Notes: generated by a model not told the origin, from the sequence alone. DNA of 64,000 nt from Pseudomonas sp. H1h (GCF_000633255.1 NZ_AYMJ01000034.1:1-64000), one strand, 5' to 3'. Positions 23,462-32,516 are shown, counted from the first letter of the stretch. Made by a program: numbers and translations.

Positions 23462-24007
23462 TCAGTCCTCCAGACGCGGGAATCGGCCGGCGATGTCTTC
23501 GCCGGTGAAATTGGCAACCCAGCCTTCCGGGTTGTTGAACAGGCGAATCGCCACGAAGTGCGGATGCTCACCCATGTCGAACCAATGTTTGGTGCCGGCC
23601 GGCACCGAGATCAGGTCGTTCTTCTCGCACAGCACCGCGTACACATAATCGTCGATGTGCAAGGTAAACAGGCCACGACCGGCGACGAAAAAGCGCACTT
23701 CGTCTTCACCATGCCGGTGTTCTTCGAGGAACTTGGCGCGCAGTTCGGCTTTTTGCGGGTGGTCGCTGTTGAGGCTGATCACGTCGACGGTGATGTAACC
23801 GCGCTCGGTCATCAGCTTGTCGATCTGCTCTTGGTAAGCGCTGATCACTTCTTCCTGGGTGGCACCGGGCTGGATCTTCGCCGCAGCTTGCCAGCGGTCG
23901 AAGCGCACGCCTTGCTCGGCGAGCGTCGAGGCGATGTCTTCGAAATGGGTCAGCACCTTGTTCGGAATGTCAGGGCTGGAAACGTGATAGACGGACAGGC
24001 TGCTCAT
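23462..24007 (-). CDS. mtnD: Acireductone dioxygenase
   Basis: 181 residues from ATG 24007, behind GAGGAA. Cupin metalloenzyme; metal ligands are in EEHRHGEDEVRFFVAGRG (His, His, Glu) near residue 97 and in the later histidine of PAGTKHWFDMG. With Fe2+ it gives formate and the methionine precursor 4-methylthio-2-oxobutanoate; with Ni2+ it gives CO and methylthiopropionate. Lies between mtnB and mtnC on the same strand. Confidence 0.96.
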   Translation of the reverse strand: MSSLSVYHVSSPDIPNKVLTHFEDIASTLAEQGVRFDRWQAAAKIQPGATQEEVISAYQEQIDKLMTERGYITVDVISLNSDHPQKAELRAKFLEEHRHGEDEVRFFVAGRGLFTLHIDDYVYAVLCEKNDLISVPAGTKHWFDMGEHPHFVAIRLFNNPEGWVANFTGEDIAGRFPRLED

Positions 24008-24099
24008 GGGCAATTCCTCGGTATCGGCCTTGCCGTCCGGTTCTTGCAGACCGGTCGGGCAGTGCATTTCATCAGGCGAATGGGCGGCTTCTGGTGAAG

Positions 24100-24726
24100 T
24101 CAGCCTTGGCGGTTCATGACGCTGCGGGTTTTCAACTCGCATTCAAACAAGAATTCGAAGGCCTCGATCTGCCGCAGGGCGTCGCTCATCTGCGCGCCCC
24201 AGGTGTAGAGGCCGTGACCGCGAATCAGATAACCGACGCAATCGGGATGGGCGTCGAGCCAAGGCTGCACCTTGGCGGCGAGGCGCGCAATGTCCTGATC
24301 GTTGTCGAAAATCGGCACGCGCACCCGTGATTCGTGGGTCGAGATGCCGCTGAAGGCTTTTTGCAGTTCGTAGTCTTCGAATTCGATGAAGTCTTCAGGC
24401 GTCAGGCGCGACAGCACCGTGGCGTTGACTGAATGGGTATGCAGCACCGCGCCGATCTCCGCGCGCCAGCTGTAGAGCTGGGTGTGCAACAGGGTTTCGG
24501 CGGACGGTTTTTTGCCCGGTTCCAGGCTGTTACCGGACAAGTCGGTGGCGAGCACATCGTCCGGACCCAACTGGCCCTTGTGCTTGCCGGACACGGTCAG
24601 CAGCGCTTCGCTCGGCGACAGACGCGTCGAGTAATTGCTGCTGGTGGCCGGCGACCAGCCGCGACCATAAAGAAAACGCCCGGCGTCGACGATTTGCTGG
24701 GCGAGTTGTTCACGCGTAAGGCTCAT
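24100..24726 (-). CDS. mtnB: Methylthioribulose-1-phosphate dehydratase
   Basis: 208 residues. Class II aldolase fold, zinc-dependent; metal ligands are in VLHTHSVNATVLS near residue 115 and the later RGHGLYTWG near 190; the substrate loop is SSNYSTRLSPSEALLTVSGKHKGQL. It dehydrates 5-methylthioribulose-1-phosphate in methionine salvage. Start codon overlaps the stop of the MFS gene (24723-24726), indicating coupling. The isomerase mtnA and nucleosidase/phosphorylase needed upstream are not in this window. Confidence 0.95.
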   Translation of the reverse strand: MSLTREQLAQQIVDAGRFLYGRGWSPATSSNYSTRLSPSEALLTVSGKHKGQLGPDDVLATDLSGNSLEPGKKPSAETLLHTQLYSWRAEIGAVLHTHSVNATVLSRLTPEDFIEFEDYELQKAFSGISTHESRVRVPIFDNDQDIARLAAKVQPWLDAHPDCVGYLIRGHGLYTWGAQMSDALRQIEAFEFLFECELKTRSVMNRQG

Positions 24727-25898
24727 GGCCTGTCCTCTTGCATACGTGTGGCAATGATAACGGCAGCAGCGAGCGCCGCGAGACTGGCAATACTAAAGGT
24801 CAATGTCGCGCCGAGGGCATTCCAGCTGTAACCGGAATACAGCGCGCCCATCGCACCACCGGTGCCGGCCAGCGCCGCGTATAGCGCCTGGCCCTGGCCT
24901 TGCTGGCGTGCGCCGAAGCTACGTTGCACGAACGCGATGGCAGCCGCATGAAAGCTGCCGAAGGTCGCCGCGTGCAGCACCTGAGCGAACAACAGCACCC
25001 ACAGGAACTCGGCGAACGAACCTAGCAGCAACCAGCGCAGCGCCGCCAGCAGAAAACTCGCCATCAACACACGGCGCAGGGAAAACCGCGCGAGAATCCG
25101 GCTCATGAACATGAACATCAGCACTTCGGCGACCACACCCACGGCCCAGAGCATGCCAATCACGCCACGGCTGTAACCGAGTCGTTCAAGGTGCAGGGTC
25201 AGAAACGTGTAATACGGGCCGTGGCTCATCTGCATCAGCGCGACGCAGCCGTAAAACGCCAGCACACCGGGACTGCGCAGTTGCTTGAGGAAGCCCTCCC
25301 CGCTCGGCCGATTACCTTGCGGCGGTTGCGCATTCGGCACCCATAAACTGCTGAGGACGATACCGGCCATGATCAGCACCAGCGCCGCCGGGTAGATGTC
25401 GAGGTTCAGCCATTCGAACAGTCGGCCCAGCGCGACCACCGTGATGATGAAACCGATCGAGCCCCACAGGCGAATCTGGCTGTAGCGCGAGGTTTGCCCT
25501 TGCAAGTGCGCGAGGGTGATGACTTCAAATTGCGGCAGCACGGCGTGCCAGAAAAACGCATGCAACGCCATGACCATCGCCAGCCAGGCGTAGGTCTTGC
25601 TGACGAAAATCAGTGAGAACGTCAGCAGCGTGCACACCGCGCCGAAGCGCACGATGGCCAGCCGTTTGCCGGTGTAGTCGCCGAGCCAGCCCCAGATGTT
25701 CGGCGCCACGCAGCGCATCAGCATCGGGATGGCTACCAGTTCGCCGATACGAGCGGCGCTGAAGCCGAGGTGATCGAAGTACAGCGCCAGAAACGGCGCT
25801 GTCGACCCGAGCAAGGCGAAGTAGAACAGATAGAAACTGGACAGCCGCCAGTACGGGAGCGCCGCCACGGGGTTATGCCGCAGCGGCTTTGAGATCAC
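24723..25898 (-). CDS. MFS transporter (3-phenylpropionate permease HcaT-like)
   Basis: 391 residues, twelve predicted membrane helices. Starts MISKPLRHNPVAALPYWRLSSFYLFYFALLG, typical of the HcaT/nucleoside-symporter-like MFS branch; the cytoplasmic loop after helix 2 reads GWLGDYTGKRLAIVR. It overlaps mtnB by four bases and begins just after aroC. Position in front of the methionine-salvage genes is conserved in Pseudomonas as I recall (PA1682), so transport of a methylthio-nucleoside or sugar is an attractive guess, not shown by sequence. Confidence 0.9.
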   Translation of the reverse strand: MISKPLRHNPVAALPYWRLSSFYLFYFALLGSTAPFLALYFDHLGFSAARIGELVAIPMLMRCVAPNIWGWLGDYTGKRLAIVRFGAVCTLLTFSLIFVSKTYAWLAMVMALHAFFWHAVLPQFEVITLAHLQGQTSRYSQIRLWGSIGFIITVVALGRLFEWLNLDIYPAALVLIMAGIVLSSLWVPNAQPPQGNRPSGEGFLKQLRSPGVLAFYGCVALMQMSHGPYYTFLTLHLERLGYSRGVIGMLWAVGVVAEVLMFMFMSRILARFSLRRVLMASFLLAALRWLLLGSFAEFLWVLLFAQVLHAATFGSFHAAAIAFVQRSFGARQQGQGQALYAALAGTGGAMGALYSGYSWNALGATLTFSIASLAALAAAVIIATRMQEDRP

Positions 25899-25901
25899 CC
25901 A

Positions 25902-26993
25902 TCAAAGCTGACCCAGCACCGGGGTGCTGACGCGCACGTCGGCGTTCTGCCCACGGTGACGCAACAGGTGGTCCATCAGCACGATGGCCATCATCGCTTC
26001 GGCAATCGGTGTGGCGCGGATACCGACGCACGGGTCATGACGGCCCTTGGTGATCACGTCCACCGGATTGCCATGGATGTCGATCGAACGGCCCGGGGTG
26101 GTGATGCTCGATGTTGGCTTGAGCGCCAGATGCGCGACGATCGGCTGACCCGAAGAGATGCCACCGAGGATGCCGCCGGCGTTGTTGCTGAGGAAACCTT
26201 GCGGAGTCAGTTCGTCACGATGTTCGGTGCCGCGCTGGGCGACGCAGGCGAAACCGGCGCCGATTTCCACGCCTTTGACGGCGTTGATGCTCATCAGCGC
26301 GTGGGCCAGTTCGGCGTCGAGGCGGTCGAAGATCGGCTCGCCCAGGCCTGGCATGACGCCTTCGGCAACGACGGTGATTTTTGCGCCGACCGAGTCCTGG
26401 TCGCGACGCAACTGGTCCATGTAAGCTTCCAGCTCAGGGACTTTGTCCGGATCCGGACTGAAGAAGGCGTTCTCTTCCACCGAATCCCAGGTCTTGAACG
26501 GAATTTCGATCGGGCCGAGCTGGCTCATGTAGCCACGGATGACGATGCCCTGGGTTGCCAGGTATTTCTTGGCGATCGCACCCGCCGCCACGCGCATCGC
26601 GGTTTCGCGTGCCGAACTGCGACCGCCACCACGGTAATCGCGCTCGCCGTATTTGTGGTGGTAGGTGTAGTCGGCGTGGGCCGGACGGAACAGATCCTTG
26701 ATCGCCGAGTAGTCCTTGGACTTCTGGTCGGTGTTGCGGATCAGCAGGCCGATGGAGCAACCAGTGGTGCGGCCTTCGAACACCCCGGAGAGGATTTCGA
26801 CTTCGTCGGCTTCCTGACGCTGGGTGGTGTGGCGGCTGGTGCCCGGCTTGCGGCGATCGAGGTCGCGCTGCAGGTCTTCGAGGGAGATCTCCAGGCCCGG
26901 CGGGCAGCCGTCGACAATGGCGACCAACGCCGGACCATGGCTTTCGCCAGCGGTGGTGACAGTGAACAACTTGCCGTAGGTATTGCCGGACAT
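25902..26993 (-). CDS. aroC: Chorismate synthase
   Basis: 363 residues. Last shikimate-pathway step: EPSP to chorismate using reduced FMN. The three family signatures are visible: GESHGPALVAIVDGCPPG near residue 15, the HADYTYHHKYGERDYRGGGRSSARET block near 105, and GGILGGISSGQPIVAHLALKPTSSI near 270, plus the C-terminal RHDPCVGIRATPIAEAM. It heads a run of same-strand genes (MFS, mtnB, mtnD, mtnC). Confidence 0.98.
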   Translation of the reverse strand: MSGNTYGKLFTVTTAGESHGPALVAIVDGCPPGLEISLEDLQRDLDRRKPGTSRHTTQRQEADEVEILSGVFEGRTTGCSIGLLIRNTDQKSKDYSAIKDLFRPAHADYTYHHKYGERDYRGGGRSSARETAMRVAAGAIAKKYLATQGIVIRGYMSQLGPIEIPFKTWDSVEENAFFSPDPDKVPELEAYMDQLRRDQDSVGAKITVVAEGVMPGLGEPIFDRLDAELAHALMSINAVKGVEIGAGFACVAQRGTEHRDELTPQGFLSNNAGGILGGISSGQPIVAHLALKPTSSITTPGRSIDIHGNPVDVITKGRHDPCVGIRATPIAEAMMAIVLMDHLLRHRGQNADVRVSTPVLGQL

Positions 26994-27123
26994 GCAGGAC
27001 GCTCCGTGAAATCAAACCCAAATTCGTAATGCGCGCCAGTATACGCAGGCTAACCGACTAGTTCATCCTCGAACCTTAGTGGTGTTGGTGAGTCCAACCG
27101 GCACCTTGGCGAATGATGGCGTG

Positions 27124-28077
27124 ATGATGCTGCGAGTTCTGATCTTGAGTCTTACCCTGTTTACCGGCTTTGCCCACGCGACTGTCCTGCAGCGCCCGAT
27201 CTCTCTGGACACCGGCAGCGGAGAGCTTTTTGGCTCGCTGTTGCTGCCAAAATCCGACAACCCGGTGCCGGTTGTCCTGATCATTTCTGGCTCGGGTCCT
27301 ACGGATCGTGACGGAAACAACCCCGATGGCGGGCGCAATGACAGCCTCAAGCGCCTGGCCTGGGTGCTGGCCAAACACAACATCGCCAGCGTGCGCTACG
27401 ACAAACGCGGGGTGGCCGCGAGTCTGCCCGCCACACCCGACGAGCGCAATTTGTCGGTGGACGCCTACGTCAATGACGCCGTGGCCTGGGGCCAGAAGCT
27501 GAAAAGCGATCCGCGTTTCGGCCCGCTGATTGTGCTTGGCCACAGCGAAGGCGCCCTTATCGCTACCCTCGCTGCCCCGCGCGCCGACGCAGCTGCGCTG
27601 ATTTCCCTGTCCGGCAGCGCCCGGCCGGTCGATCAGGTGATCCGCGAACAACTGGCCCGCAGCCTGCCGCCGCCGTTGATGCTGCGCAGTAACGAGTTGC
27701 TCGACAGCCTCAAGGCCGGCCATACCGATGCCAACGTGCCGGCGCCGCTGCAACCGATCTTCCGCCCGAGTGTGCAGCCGTACCTGATTTCGCTGTTCCG
27801 GCAGGATCCGGCCAAGGCCTTTGCGCAGTTGAAGATGCCGGCGCTGATCGTTCAGGGCAGCAACGACATGCAAGTCGGCGTAGGCGATGCGCAGGCCCTG
27901 AAAGCCGCCAAACCCGACGCCGAATTAGTGGTCATTGAAGGCATGAACCACGTCATGCGCATCGTCCCCGCCGATGTGAAGCGCCAATTGGCTTCCTACA
28001 AGGACCCGAATTTGCCACTGGCGGCGGAACTGGGCGGCAAACTCATCGAGTTTATTGACGGACTTCGCACCCGTTAA
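27124..28077 (+). CDS. Alpha/beta hydrolase with signal peptide
   Basis: Starting at the ATG pair 27124/27127 gives a signal peptide (MMLRVLILSLTLFTGFAHA); a GTG 45 bases upstream would spoil it. The mature part has the oxyanion strand VVLIISGSGPTDRDGNN, the nucleophile elbow GHSEGA near residue 155, Asp in IVQGSNDMQVG and His in EGMNHVMR, a complete serine-hydrolase triad. Product is predicted periplasmic. Substrate unknown; the NDMQV and NHVM motifs resemble dienelactone hydrolase-like esterases. Gene order after aroC matches what I recall from P. aeruginosa. Confidence 0.88.
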   Translation: MMLRVLILSLTLFTGFAHATVLQRPISLDTGSGELFGSLLLPKSDNPVPVVLIISGSGPTDRDGNNPDGGRNDSLKRLAWVLAKHNIASVRYDKRGVAASLPATPDERNLSVDAYVNDAVAWGQKLKSDPRFGPLIVLGHSEGALIATLAAPRADAAALISLSGSARPVDQVIREQLARSLPPPLMLRSNELLDSLKAGHTDANVPAPLQPIFRPSVQPYLISLFRQDPAKAFAQLKMPALIVQGSNDMQVGVGDAQALKAAKPDAELVVIEGMNHVMRIVPADVKRQLASYKDPNLPLAAELGGKLIEFIDGLRTR

Positions 28078-28121
28078 CCGTAGTTTGCCCTCTAGTCTTG
28101 TCAGAAACGGCCGATAAGCCT

Positions 28122-28149
28122 TTGTCGCCAGCGTACCGGCTGGCGACAA
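28122..28149. repeat. Perfect 11-bp inverted repeat
   Basis: TTGTCGCCAGC, loop GTACCG, GCTGGCGACAA, between the hydrolase gene and the next gene. There is no T-run on either side, so it is more likely a protein or RNA-structure site than a classic terminator. Confidence 0.6.
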
Positions 28150-28176
28150 GCAGGGCTTGGACAGGATCTCGCCGTT

Positions 28177-28968
28177 ATGACTGATACCCCGACTTCACCC
28201 GACACCACCGCTGAAAAAGACGCACCGCCAGCGGTCGAGCTGCCGTGGGCGGACGTCCACGTCGAGCACCACAAGATGCTCCGCCTGGCCCCGCTGCAGA
28301 CTGACCGTCACACCGGTGGCCGGCCGTTGCGCTTTGTCGAATTCGGCTACGCCGAGCGCAACAGCAAAGAACACAGCCTGATGCGCATGGCGATCAAACT
28401 CCCCGGCCAGCGCGTGCGCAAAGAGCAGAACCAGCTGGACGTGTGGGTCAATCACACCACCAAGCGTGTGCATTTCGGCCCCGACAGCGGCTTGCAGATC
28501 GAACCGTTGAACCGTGGCATCGGTCGTTTCGTGGCTGCACAGGGCATCAACTGGGCGAAAAAACGCTGGCCCGCCTACACCGTCGACGGCATGGACCTGA
28601 GCAACAAGGACGCGCTGAACGAAGACACCCGTCTGCGTCGCGATCACTTCTTGCGCGTGCATGGTTTCGACGTGGTTTACGCCGATGCCCAGCATTTGAA
28701 GGGCAGCGTCAAAGAGGTGCAGGTCGGTGACTTGCTAGGCGACTGGAACAGCGAAAAGCTGCAGATCGTCGAGATTCTCGAAGCCGCGCAAATGCTGCAG
28801 CAGGCCGAGCAGAACCTGGCTGAGCAGGAAGTGAAGCTGAAGAAGCAGGAAGATAAAGTCAGCAAGTTCAAGCGTGAAGACGCAGGCTTGCGCTTCACCA
28901 TTACCTGCCTTGTGGCGTTTGCAGTGTTTCAGGCGGGGTTGTTGATCTGGATTGCTACGCACCGATAG
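28177..28968 (+). CDS. Hypothetical protein with coiled coil and C-terminal anchor
   Basis: 263 residues. No recognised catalytic motif in the soluble N-terminal 190 residues. Residues about 200-235 form a heptad-like charged helix (QMLQQAEQNLAEQEVKLKKQEDKVSKF pattern) followed by one membrane helix (FTITCLVAFAVFQAGLLIWIA) and a two-residue basic end. Predicted tail-anchored in the inner membrane with the bulk in the cytoplasm. Conserved place between the hydrolase and prmB suggests a core pseudomonad gene of unknown role. Confidence 0.85.
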   Translation: MTDTPTSPDTTAEKDAPPAVELPWADVHVEHHKMLRLAPLQTDRHTGGRPLRFVEFGYAERNSKEHSLMRMAIKLPGQRVRKEQNQLDVWVNHTTKRVHFGPDSGLQIEPLNRGIGRFVAAQGINWAKKRWPAYTVDGMDLSNKDALNEDTRLRRDHFLRVHGFDVVYADAQHLKGSVKEVQVGDLLGDWNSEKLQIVEILEAAQMLQQAEQNLAEQEVKLKKQEDKVSKFKREDAGLRFTITCLVAFAVFQAGLLIWIATHR

Positions 28969-28985
28969 ACCGCGTTGCGACCATT

Positions 28986-29048
28986 GGCGAGCAGGCTCGC
29001 TCCCACAGGGAAATGCATTCCAACGGTGGGAGCGAGCCTGCTCGCGAA
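28986..29048. repeat. REP pair between convergent genes
   Basis: GCGAGCAGGCTCGCTCCCAC, 17-base spacer containing AAATGCATTCCAA, then GTGGGAGCGAGCCTGCTCGC. Confidence 0.85.
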
Positions 29049-29058
29049 GCTCTAAGGC

Positions 29059-29967
29059 TTAAACGCGGGAAGCGAACACGGCCTGATGATCACGGCACTG
29101 CTCGGCTGTCAGCATGAACACGCCATGCCCGCCACGCTCGAAATCGAGCCAGGCGAAGTCGACTTCCGGGTACAGCGCTTCGACGTGCACCTGGCTGTTG
29201 CCCACTTCGACAATCAGCAAGCCCTTCTCGGTCAGATGATCCGCCGCTTCGGCGAGCATCCGGCGCACCAGGTTCAGACCATCGTCACCACAGGCCAGGC
29301 CCAGCTCCGGCTCGTGCTGGTACTCGTCCGGCATGTCGGCGAAATCTTCCGCATCGACGTACGGCGGGTTCGACACGATCAGGTCGAAACGCTGCCCCGG
29401 CAGACCATCGAAACCATCGCCCTGCACGGTATACACACGCTCGTCGACGCCATGGCGCTCGATGTTCTGATTGGCCACTTCCAGCGCTTCGAATGACAGG
29501 TCCGCCAGCACTACTTCAGCGTTCTGGAATTCATAGGCGCAAGCGATACCGATGCAGCCGGAGCCGGTGCACAGGTCGAGAATACGTGCCGGCTCGTCGC
29601 CGATCCACGGCGCGAAGTGGTTTTCGATCAACTCGCCAATCGGCGAACGCGGGATCAGCACACGCTCATCAACAATGAACGACATCCCGCAGAACCATGC
29701 CTCACCCAGCAGGTAAGCGGTCGGGATGCGCTCCTCGATGCGGCGCTTGAGCAAGCGCTGCAGGTTGACCAGTTCATCGTCTTCCAGCGCGCAATCGAGA
29801 TAGCTGTCGGCGATTTCCCACGGCAGGTGCAGCGCACCGAGCACCAACTGCCGGGCTTCATCCCAGGCGTTGTCGGTGCCATGGCCGAAAAACAGATCCT
29901 CCCCATGGAAGCGGCTGACGGCCCAACGGATGTGGTCGCGCAGGGTACGAAGTCGGGAAGTGATCAC
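29059..29967 (-). CDS. prmB: Ribosomal protein L3 N5-glutamine methyltransferase
   Basis: 302 residues. SAM-dependent methyltransferase that modifies a glutamine of ribosomal protein L3. Motif I is ILDLCTGSGCIGIACAYEF near 135 and the substrate motif IVSNPPYVDAEDFADMP near 190, the NPPY that binds the glutamine amide. The N-terminal helical domain (ADSYLDCALEDDELVNLQRLL) is typical of PrmB. The only start that fits is GTG at 29967; the ribosome site is poor, consistent with low expression. Confidence 0.94.
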   Translation of the reverse strand: MITSRLRTLRDHIRWAVSRFHGEDLFFGHGTDNAWDEARQLVLGALHLPWEIADSYLDCALEDDELVNLQRLLKRRIEERIPTAYLLGEAWFCGMSFIVDERVLIPRSPIGELIENHFAPWIGDEPARILDLCTGSGCIGIACAYEFQNAEVVLADLSFEALEVANQNIERHGVDERVYTVQGDGFDGLPGQRFDLIVSNPPYVDAEDFADMPDEYQHEPELGLACGDDGLNLVRRMLAEAADHLTEKGLLIVEVGNSQVHVEALYPEVDFAWLDFERGGHGVFMLTAEQCRDHQAVFASRV

Positions 29968-30205
29968 GGGGCAGAACTCCAGAAAAAACGACTGGCGATT
30001 CTACCAGCCAAAACGCGCGCCGACGACGCAGGAAAATTAGCGGAGCGACAGTAGGACTTTTCTGATTTTTGCATCAGCTATTGAACAGAACGTGTAACTT
30101 GACAAGGCTGCAGGCCAGTAACGACGGTGCCTACGATGGTAGCGGTTCACAGAACCGCTCAGCCAGAGGACAATGCCGCAAAAGCCCCACCCCAAGGAGC
30201 CCCGA

Positions 30206-30796
30206 ATGTCCGTTCCAAAAACGATGTTTCAACTCAGCGGTCGCGGTTATGCAGCGGCCACACTGAGCCATGCCACCGTGGTCATCATCGATGCCCAGAA
30301 AGAGTACCTCAGTGGCCCGCTGGCCCTGAGCGGCATGGACGCGGCCGTCGCGAACATCAAACAACTGGTCGCTGCGGCCCGTGCAGCCGGTCGGCCGATC
30401 GTGCACGTGCGTCATCTCGGCACCGTCGGCGGCCTGTTCGACCCGCAGGGCGAACGCGGCGAGTTCATCCCGGGACTTGAGCCGCAGGGTGATGAAACCA
30501 TCATCGGCAAACTGCTGCCGAGCGCCTTCCACGGCACCGAGCTGCTCGATCGTCTGCAGAACCTCGGCTCGCTGGACCTGATCGTCTGCGGTTTCATGAG
30601 CCACTCCAGCGTCAGCACCAGCGTGCGCGCGGCGAAGAACCTGGGCTTCCGCTGCACGCTGGTGGAAGACGCCTGCGCCACCCGTGACCTGCCATTCAAG
30701 GGCCGTGTGCTCAGCGCCGAACGGGTGCAGGAAGCCGAAATGGCCATCATGGCCGACAACTTCGCCACCCTCGCGCTGACTCAAGACCTGATCTGA
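30206..30796 (+). CDS. Isochorismatase-like hydrolase with Ser in place of the catalytic Cys
   Basis: 196 residues from ATG 30206 behind AAGGAG. The fold is that of cysteine hydrolases such as nicotinamidase and isochorismatase: Asp in VVIIDAQKEY near 28, then CGFMSHSSVSTSVRAAKNLGF near 125. In active cysteine hydrolases the second S of HSSV is the nucleophile Cys (HxCV). Here the codon is AGC, so a serine (one base from TGC) sits there. It is either an isochorismatase-type enzyme that does not need the Cys, or a non-catalytic relative. Lies divergent from prmB. Confidence 0.85.
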   Translation: MSVPKTMFQLSGRGYAAATLSHATVVIIDAQKEYLSGPLALSGMDAAVANIKQLVAAARAAGRPIVHVRHLGTVGGLFDPQGERGEFIPGLEPQGDETIIGKLLPSAFHGTELLDRLQNLGSLDLIVCGFMSHSSVSTSVRAAKNLGFRCTLVEDACATRDLPFKGRVLSAERVQEAEMAIMADNFATLALTQDLI

Positions 30797-30927
30797 TTGC
30801 GCATTGTTGAGCGGCTCACAGCGCCGCTCATCCGCAAAAGCCTCGCATTTGCTTCAATTGCCTTAGCCTCAGGAACAACCCGGTCAACTCCCGGTCGAAG
30901 GGCCGATACCCATTGAGGAAGGTCGGA

Positions 30928-31248
30928 ATGAAGTTATCCGATGGATTTGACGCACGCCGCTTGCGGCCCAAAGGCCAAAGCAACTGGCGTTTTCGATTCG
31001 GCGCAGCGATCGCCGCCATTCTGGCGATGTTCGGTGTGCTGCTGGCGATGGCCGGGGCCGCCAGCCTGCTGGGGCACCCGCCGGCGCTCGGCGAGCTGAA
31101 TGCCACGCCGATGGGTTCGGCGATCATTCTGGCGGTCGGCTTGTTGTTCCTGTACTTCGGCGTGGCCCTGTGGCGTCGCTGCCGACGTCGCGCCCGGCAA
31201 TCGCGGGAACTGAACATGTCCCCGCACCTGATGAAAAAACACGACTGA
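30928..31248 (+). CDS. Small two-helix membrane protein
   Basis: 106 residues from ATG 30928, behind GAGGAAGG. Two membrane helices (FGAAIAAILAMFGVLLAMAGAASLL and GSAIILAVGLLFLYFGVALW) with a basic N-terminus (RRLRPKGQSNWRFR) and a very basic C-terminus (RRCRRRARQSR); by the positive-inside rule both ends face the cytoplasm. No family recognised. A terminator follows it. Confidence 0.75.
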   Translation: MKLSDGFDARRLRPKGQSNWRFRFGAAIAAILAMFGVLLAMAGAASLLGHPPALGELNATPMGSAIILAVGLLFLYFGVALWRRCRRRARQSRELNMSPHLMKKHD

Positions 31249-31253
31249 ATCAC

Positions 31254-31282
31254 CGGCCTGGCTTTTTGCCGGGCCGTTTTGT
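31254..31282 (+). terminator. Intrinsic terminator after the two-helix protein
   Basis: CGGCCTGGC / GCCGGGCCG arms with a T5 loop and a TTTTGTTT tail. Confidence 0.7.
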
Positions 31283-31322
31283 TTCGACTTGGGTAAACTG
31301 GCCGCCCTTCGCGGAGGCTGAC

Positions 31323-31880
31323 ATGCAAGACGACGATTTTTCCCTGTTCAAAAGTGCGATCCAAGGCGTCAAGCCGATCAAGCACGACCGCGCCGACACC
31401 GGCAAACCCAAGGCTGACCGCGCACAGATCGCCAAGCTGCGCCAGTCCGCCACCGTGCGCACCGAAACCACCACCGTGGATGGCCTGTCCGATCAGTTCG
31501 TGATCGACGTCGGCCCAGAAGACGAGTTGATGTGGGCCCGCGACGGGGTGCAGGAAAGCCAGATGCGCAAGCTCAAGATCGGGCAGATCCCGTTCGAAGG
31601 CAGCCTCGACCTGCACGGCATGAACGTGGAAAAGGCCCGCGAAACCCTCTGGGCATTCCTGGCCGAAGCAACCAGGTTCGAAATCCGCAGCGTGCGCGTC
31701 ACCCACGGCAAGGCCGTGCGTCTGGACGGCAAGCGGCCGATGATCAAAAGCCACGTCAACACCTGGCTGCGCCAGCATCCGCAAGTGCTCGGTTTCACTT
31801 CGTGCCAGGCCAAACACGGCGGTGCCGGCGCGGTTTACGTGATGCTCAAACGCACCATGATGGAAGGCCGCGACGAATAA
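31323..31880 (+). CDS. Smr-domain protein (DNA endonuclease/RNA-binding type)
   Basis: 185 residues from ATG 31323 behind GGAGG. The C-terminal Smr domain carries SLDLHGMNVEKARETL near 97, VRVTHGKAVRL near 125 and KHGGAGAVYVML near 165, the LDxHG and HGxG motifs of MutS2-type nucleases. Without the MutS2 ATPase it belongs to the short Smr class (YdaL/SmrA-like), reported as nicking endonucleases or RNA-binding factors. It precedes folE on the same strand, 77 bases apart. Confidence 0.92.
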   Translation: MQDDDFSLFKSAIQGVKPIKHDRADTGKPKADRAQIAKLRQSATVRTETTTVDGLSDQFVIDVGPEDELMWARDGVQESQMRKLKIGQIPFEGSLDLHGMNVEKARETLWAFLAEATRFEIRSVRVTHGKAVRLDGKRPMIKSHVNTWLRQHPQVLGFTSCQAKHGGAGAVYVMLKRTMMEGRDE

Positions 31881-31957
31881 TCGCGTTACACCGAACTTGC
31901 AGGGTCGTGTCCGCCACCGTACCCTTGCCCTTTGCGAAAATCCCCACAGGTAGTTTC

Positions 31958-32503
31958 ATGTCCCTGGAACAGAATTACACCGCGATTCTCGGCCAACTGG
32001 GCGAGGACGTGTCCCGCGAGGGCCTGCTCGACACGCCAAAGCGTGCCGCCAAAGCCATGCAGTACCTCTGCCGCGGTTATGAACAGACGCTCGAAGAGGT
32101 CACCAACGGTGCCCTGTTCAGCTCCGACAACAGCGAAATGGTGCTGGTCAAGGACATCGAGTTGTACTCGCTGTGCGAACACCACCTGCTGCCGTTCATC
32201 GGCAAGGCCCACGTCGCGTACATCCCGAGCGGCAAAGTGTTGGGCCTGTCGAAGGTCGCGCGCATTGTCGACATGTATGCCCGTCGCCTGCAGATCCAGG
32301 AAAACCTCAGCCGCCAGATCGCCGATGCGGTGCAGCAAGTCACCGGCGCGCTGGGCGTGGCCGTGGTGATCGAGGCCAAGCACATGTGCATGATGATGCG
32401 CGGTGTCGAGAAGCAGAATTCGTCGATGATCACCTCGGTGATGCTCGGTGAGTTCCGCGAAAACGCGGCAACCCGCAGTGAGTTCCTCAGCCTGATCAAG
32501 TAA
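31958..32503 (+). CDS. folE: GTP cyclohydrolase I
   Basis: 181 residues. Converts GTP to 7,8-dihydroneopterin triphosphate, first step of folate/pterin synthesis. Zinc ligands are in LYSLCEHHLLPFIGKAHVAY near 73 (Cys, His) and in AKHMCMMMRGVEKQNSSM near 147 (second Cys), with the GLSKVARIVDMYARRLQIQE helix between them. It is shorter than E. coli FolE (222) because it lacks the long N-terminal helix, a normal variant. A strong terminator follows. Confidence 0.96.
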   Translation: MSLEQNYTAILGQLGEDVSREGLLDTPKRAAKAMQYLCRGYEQTLEEVTNGALFSSDNSEMVLVKDIELYSLCEHHLLPFIGKAHVAYIPSGKVLGLSKVARIVDMYARRLQIQENLSRQIADAVQQVTGALGVAVVIEAKHMCMMMRGVEKQNSSMITSVMLGEFRENAATRSEFLSLIK

Positions 32504-32516
32504 TCGGCTGCAGAAA

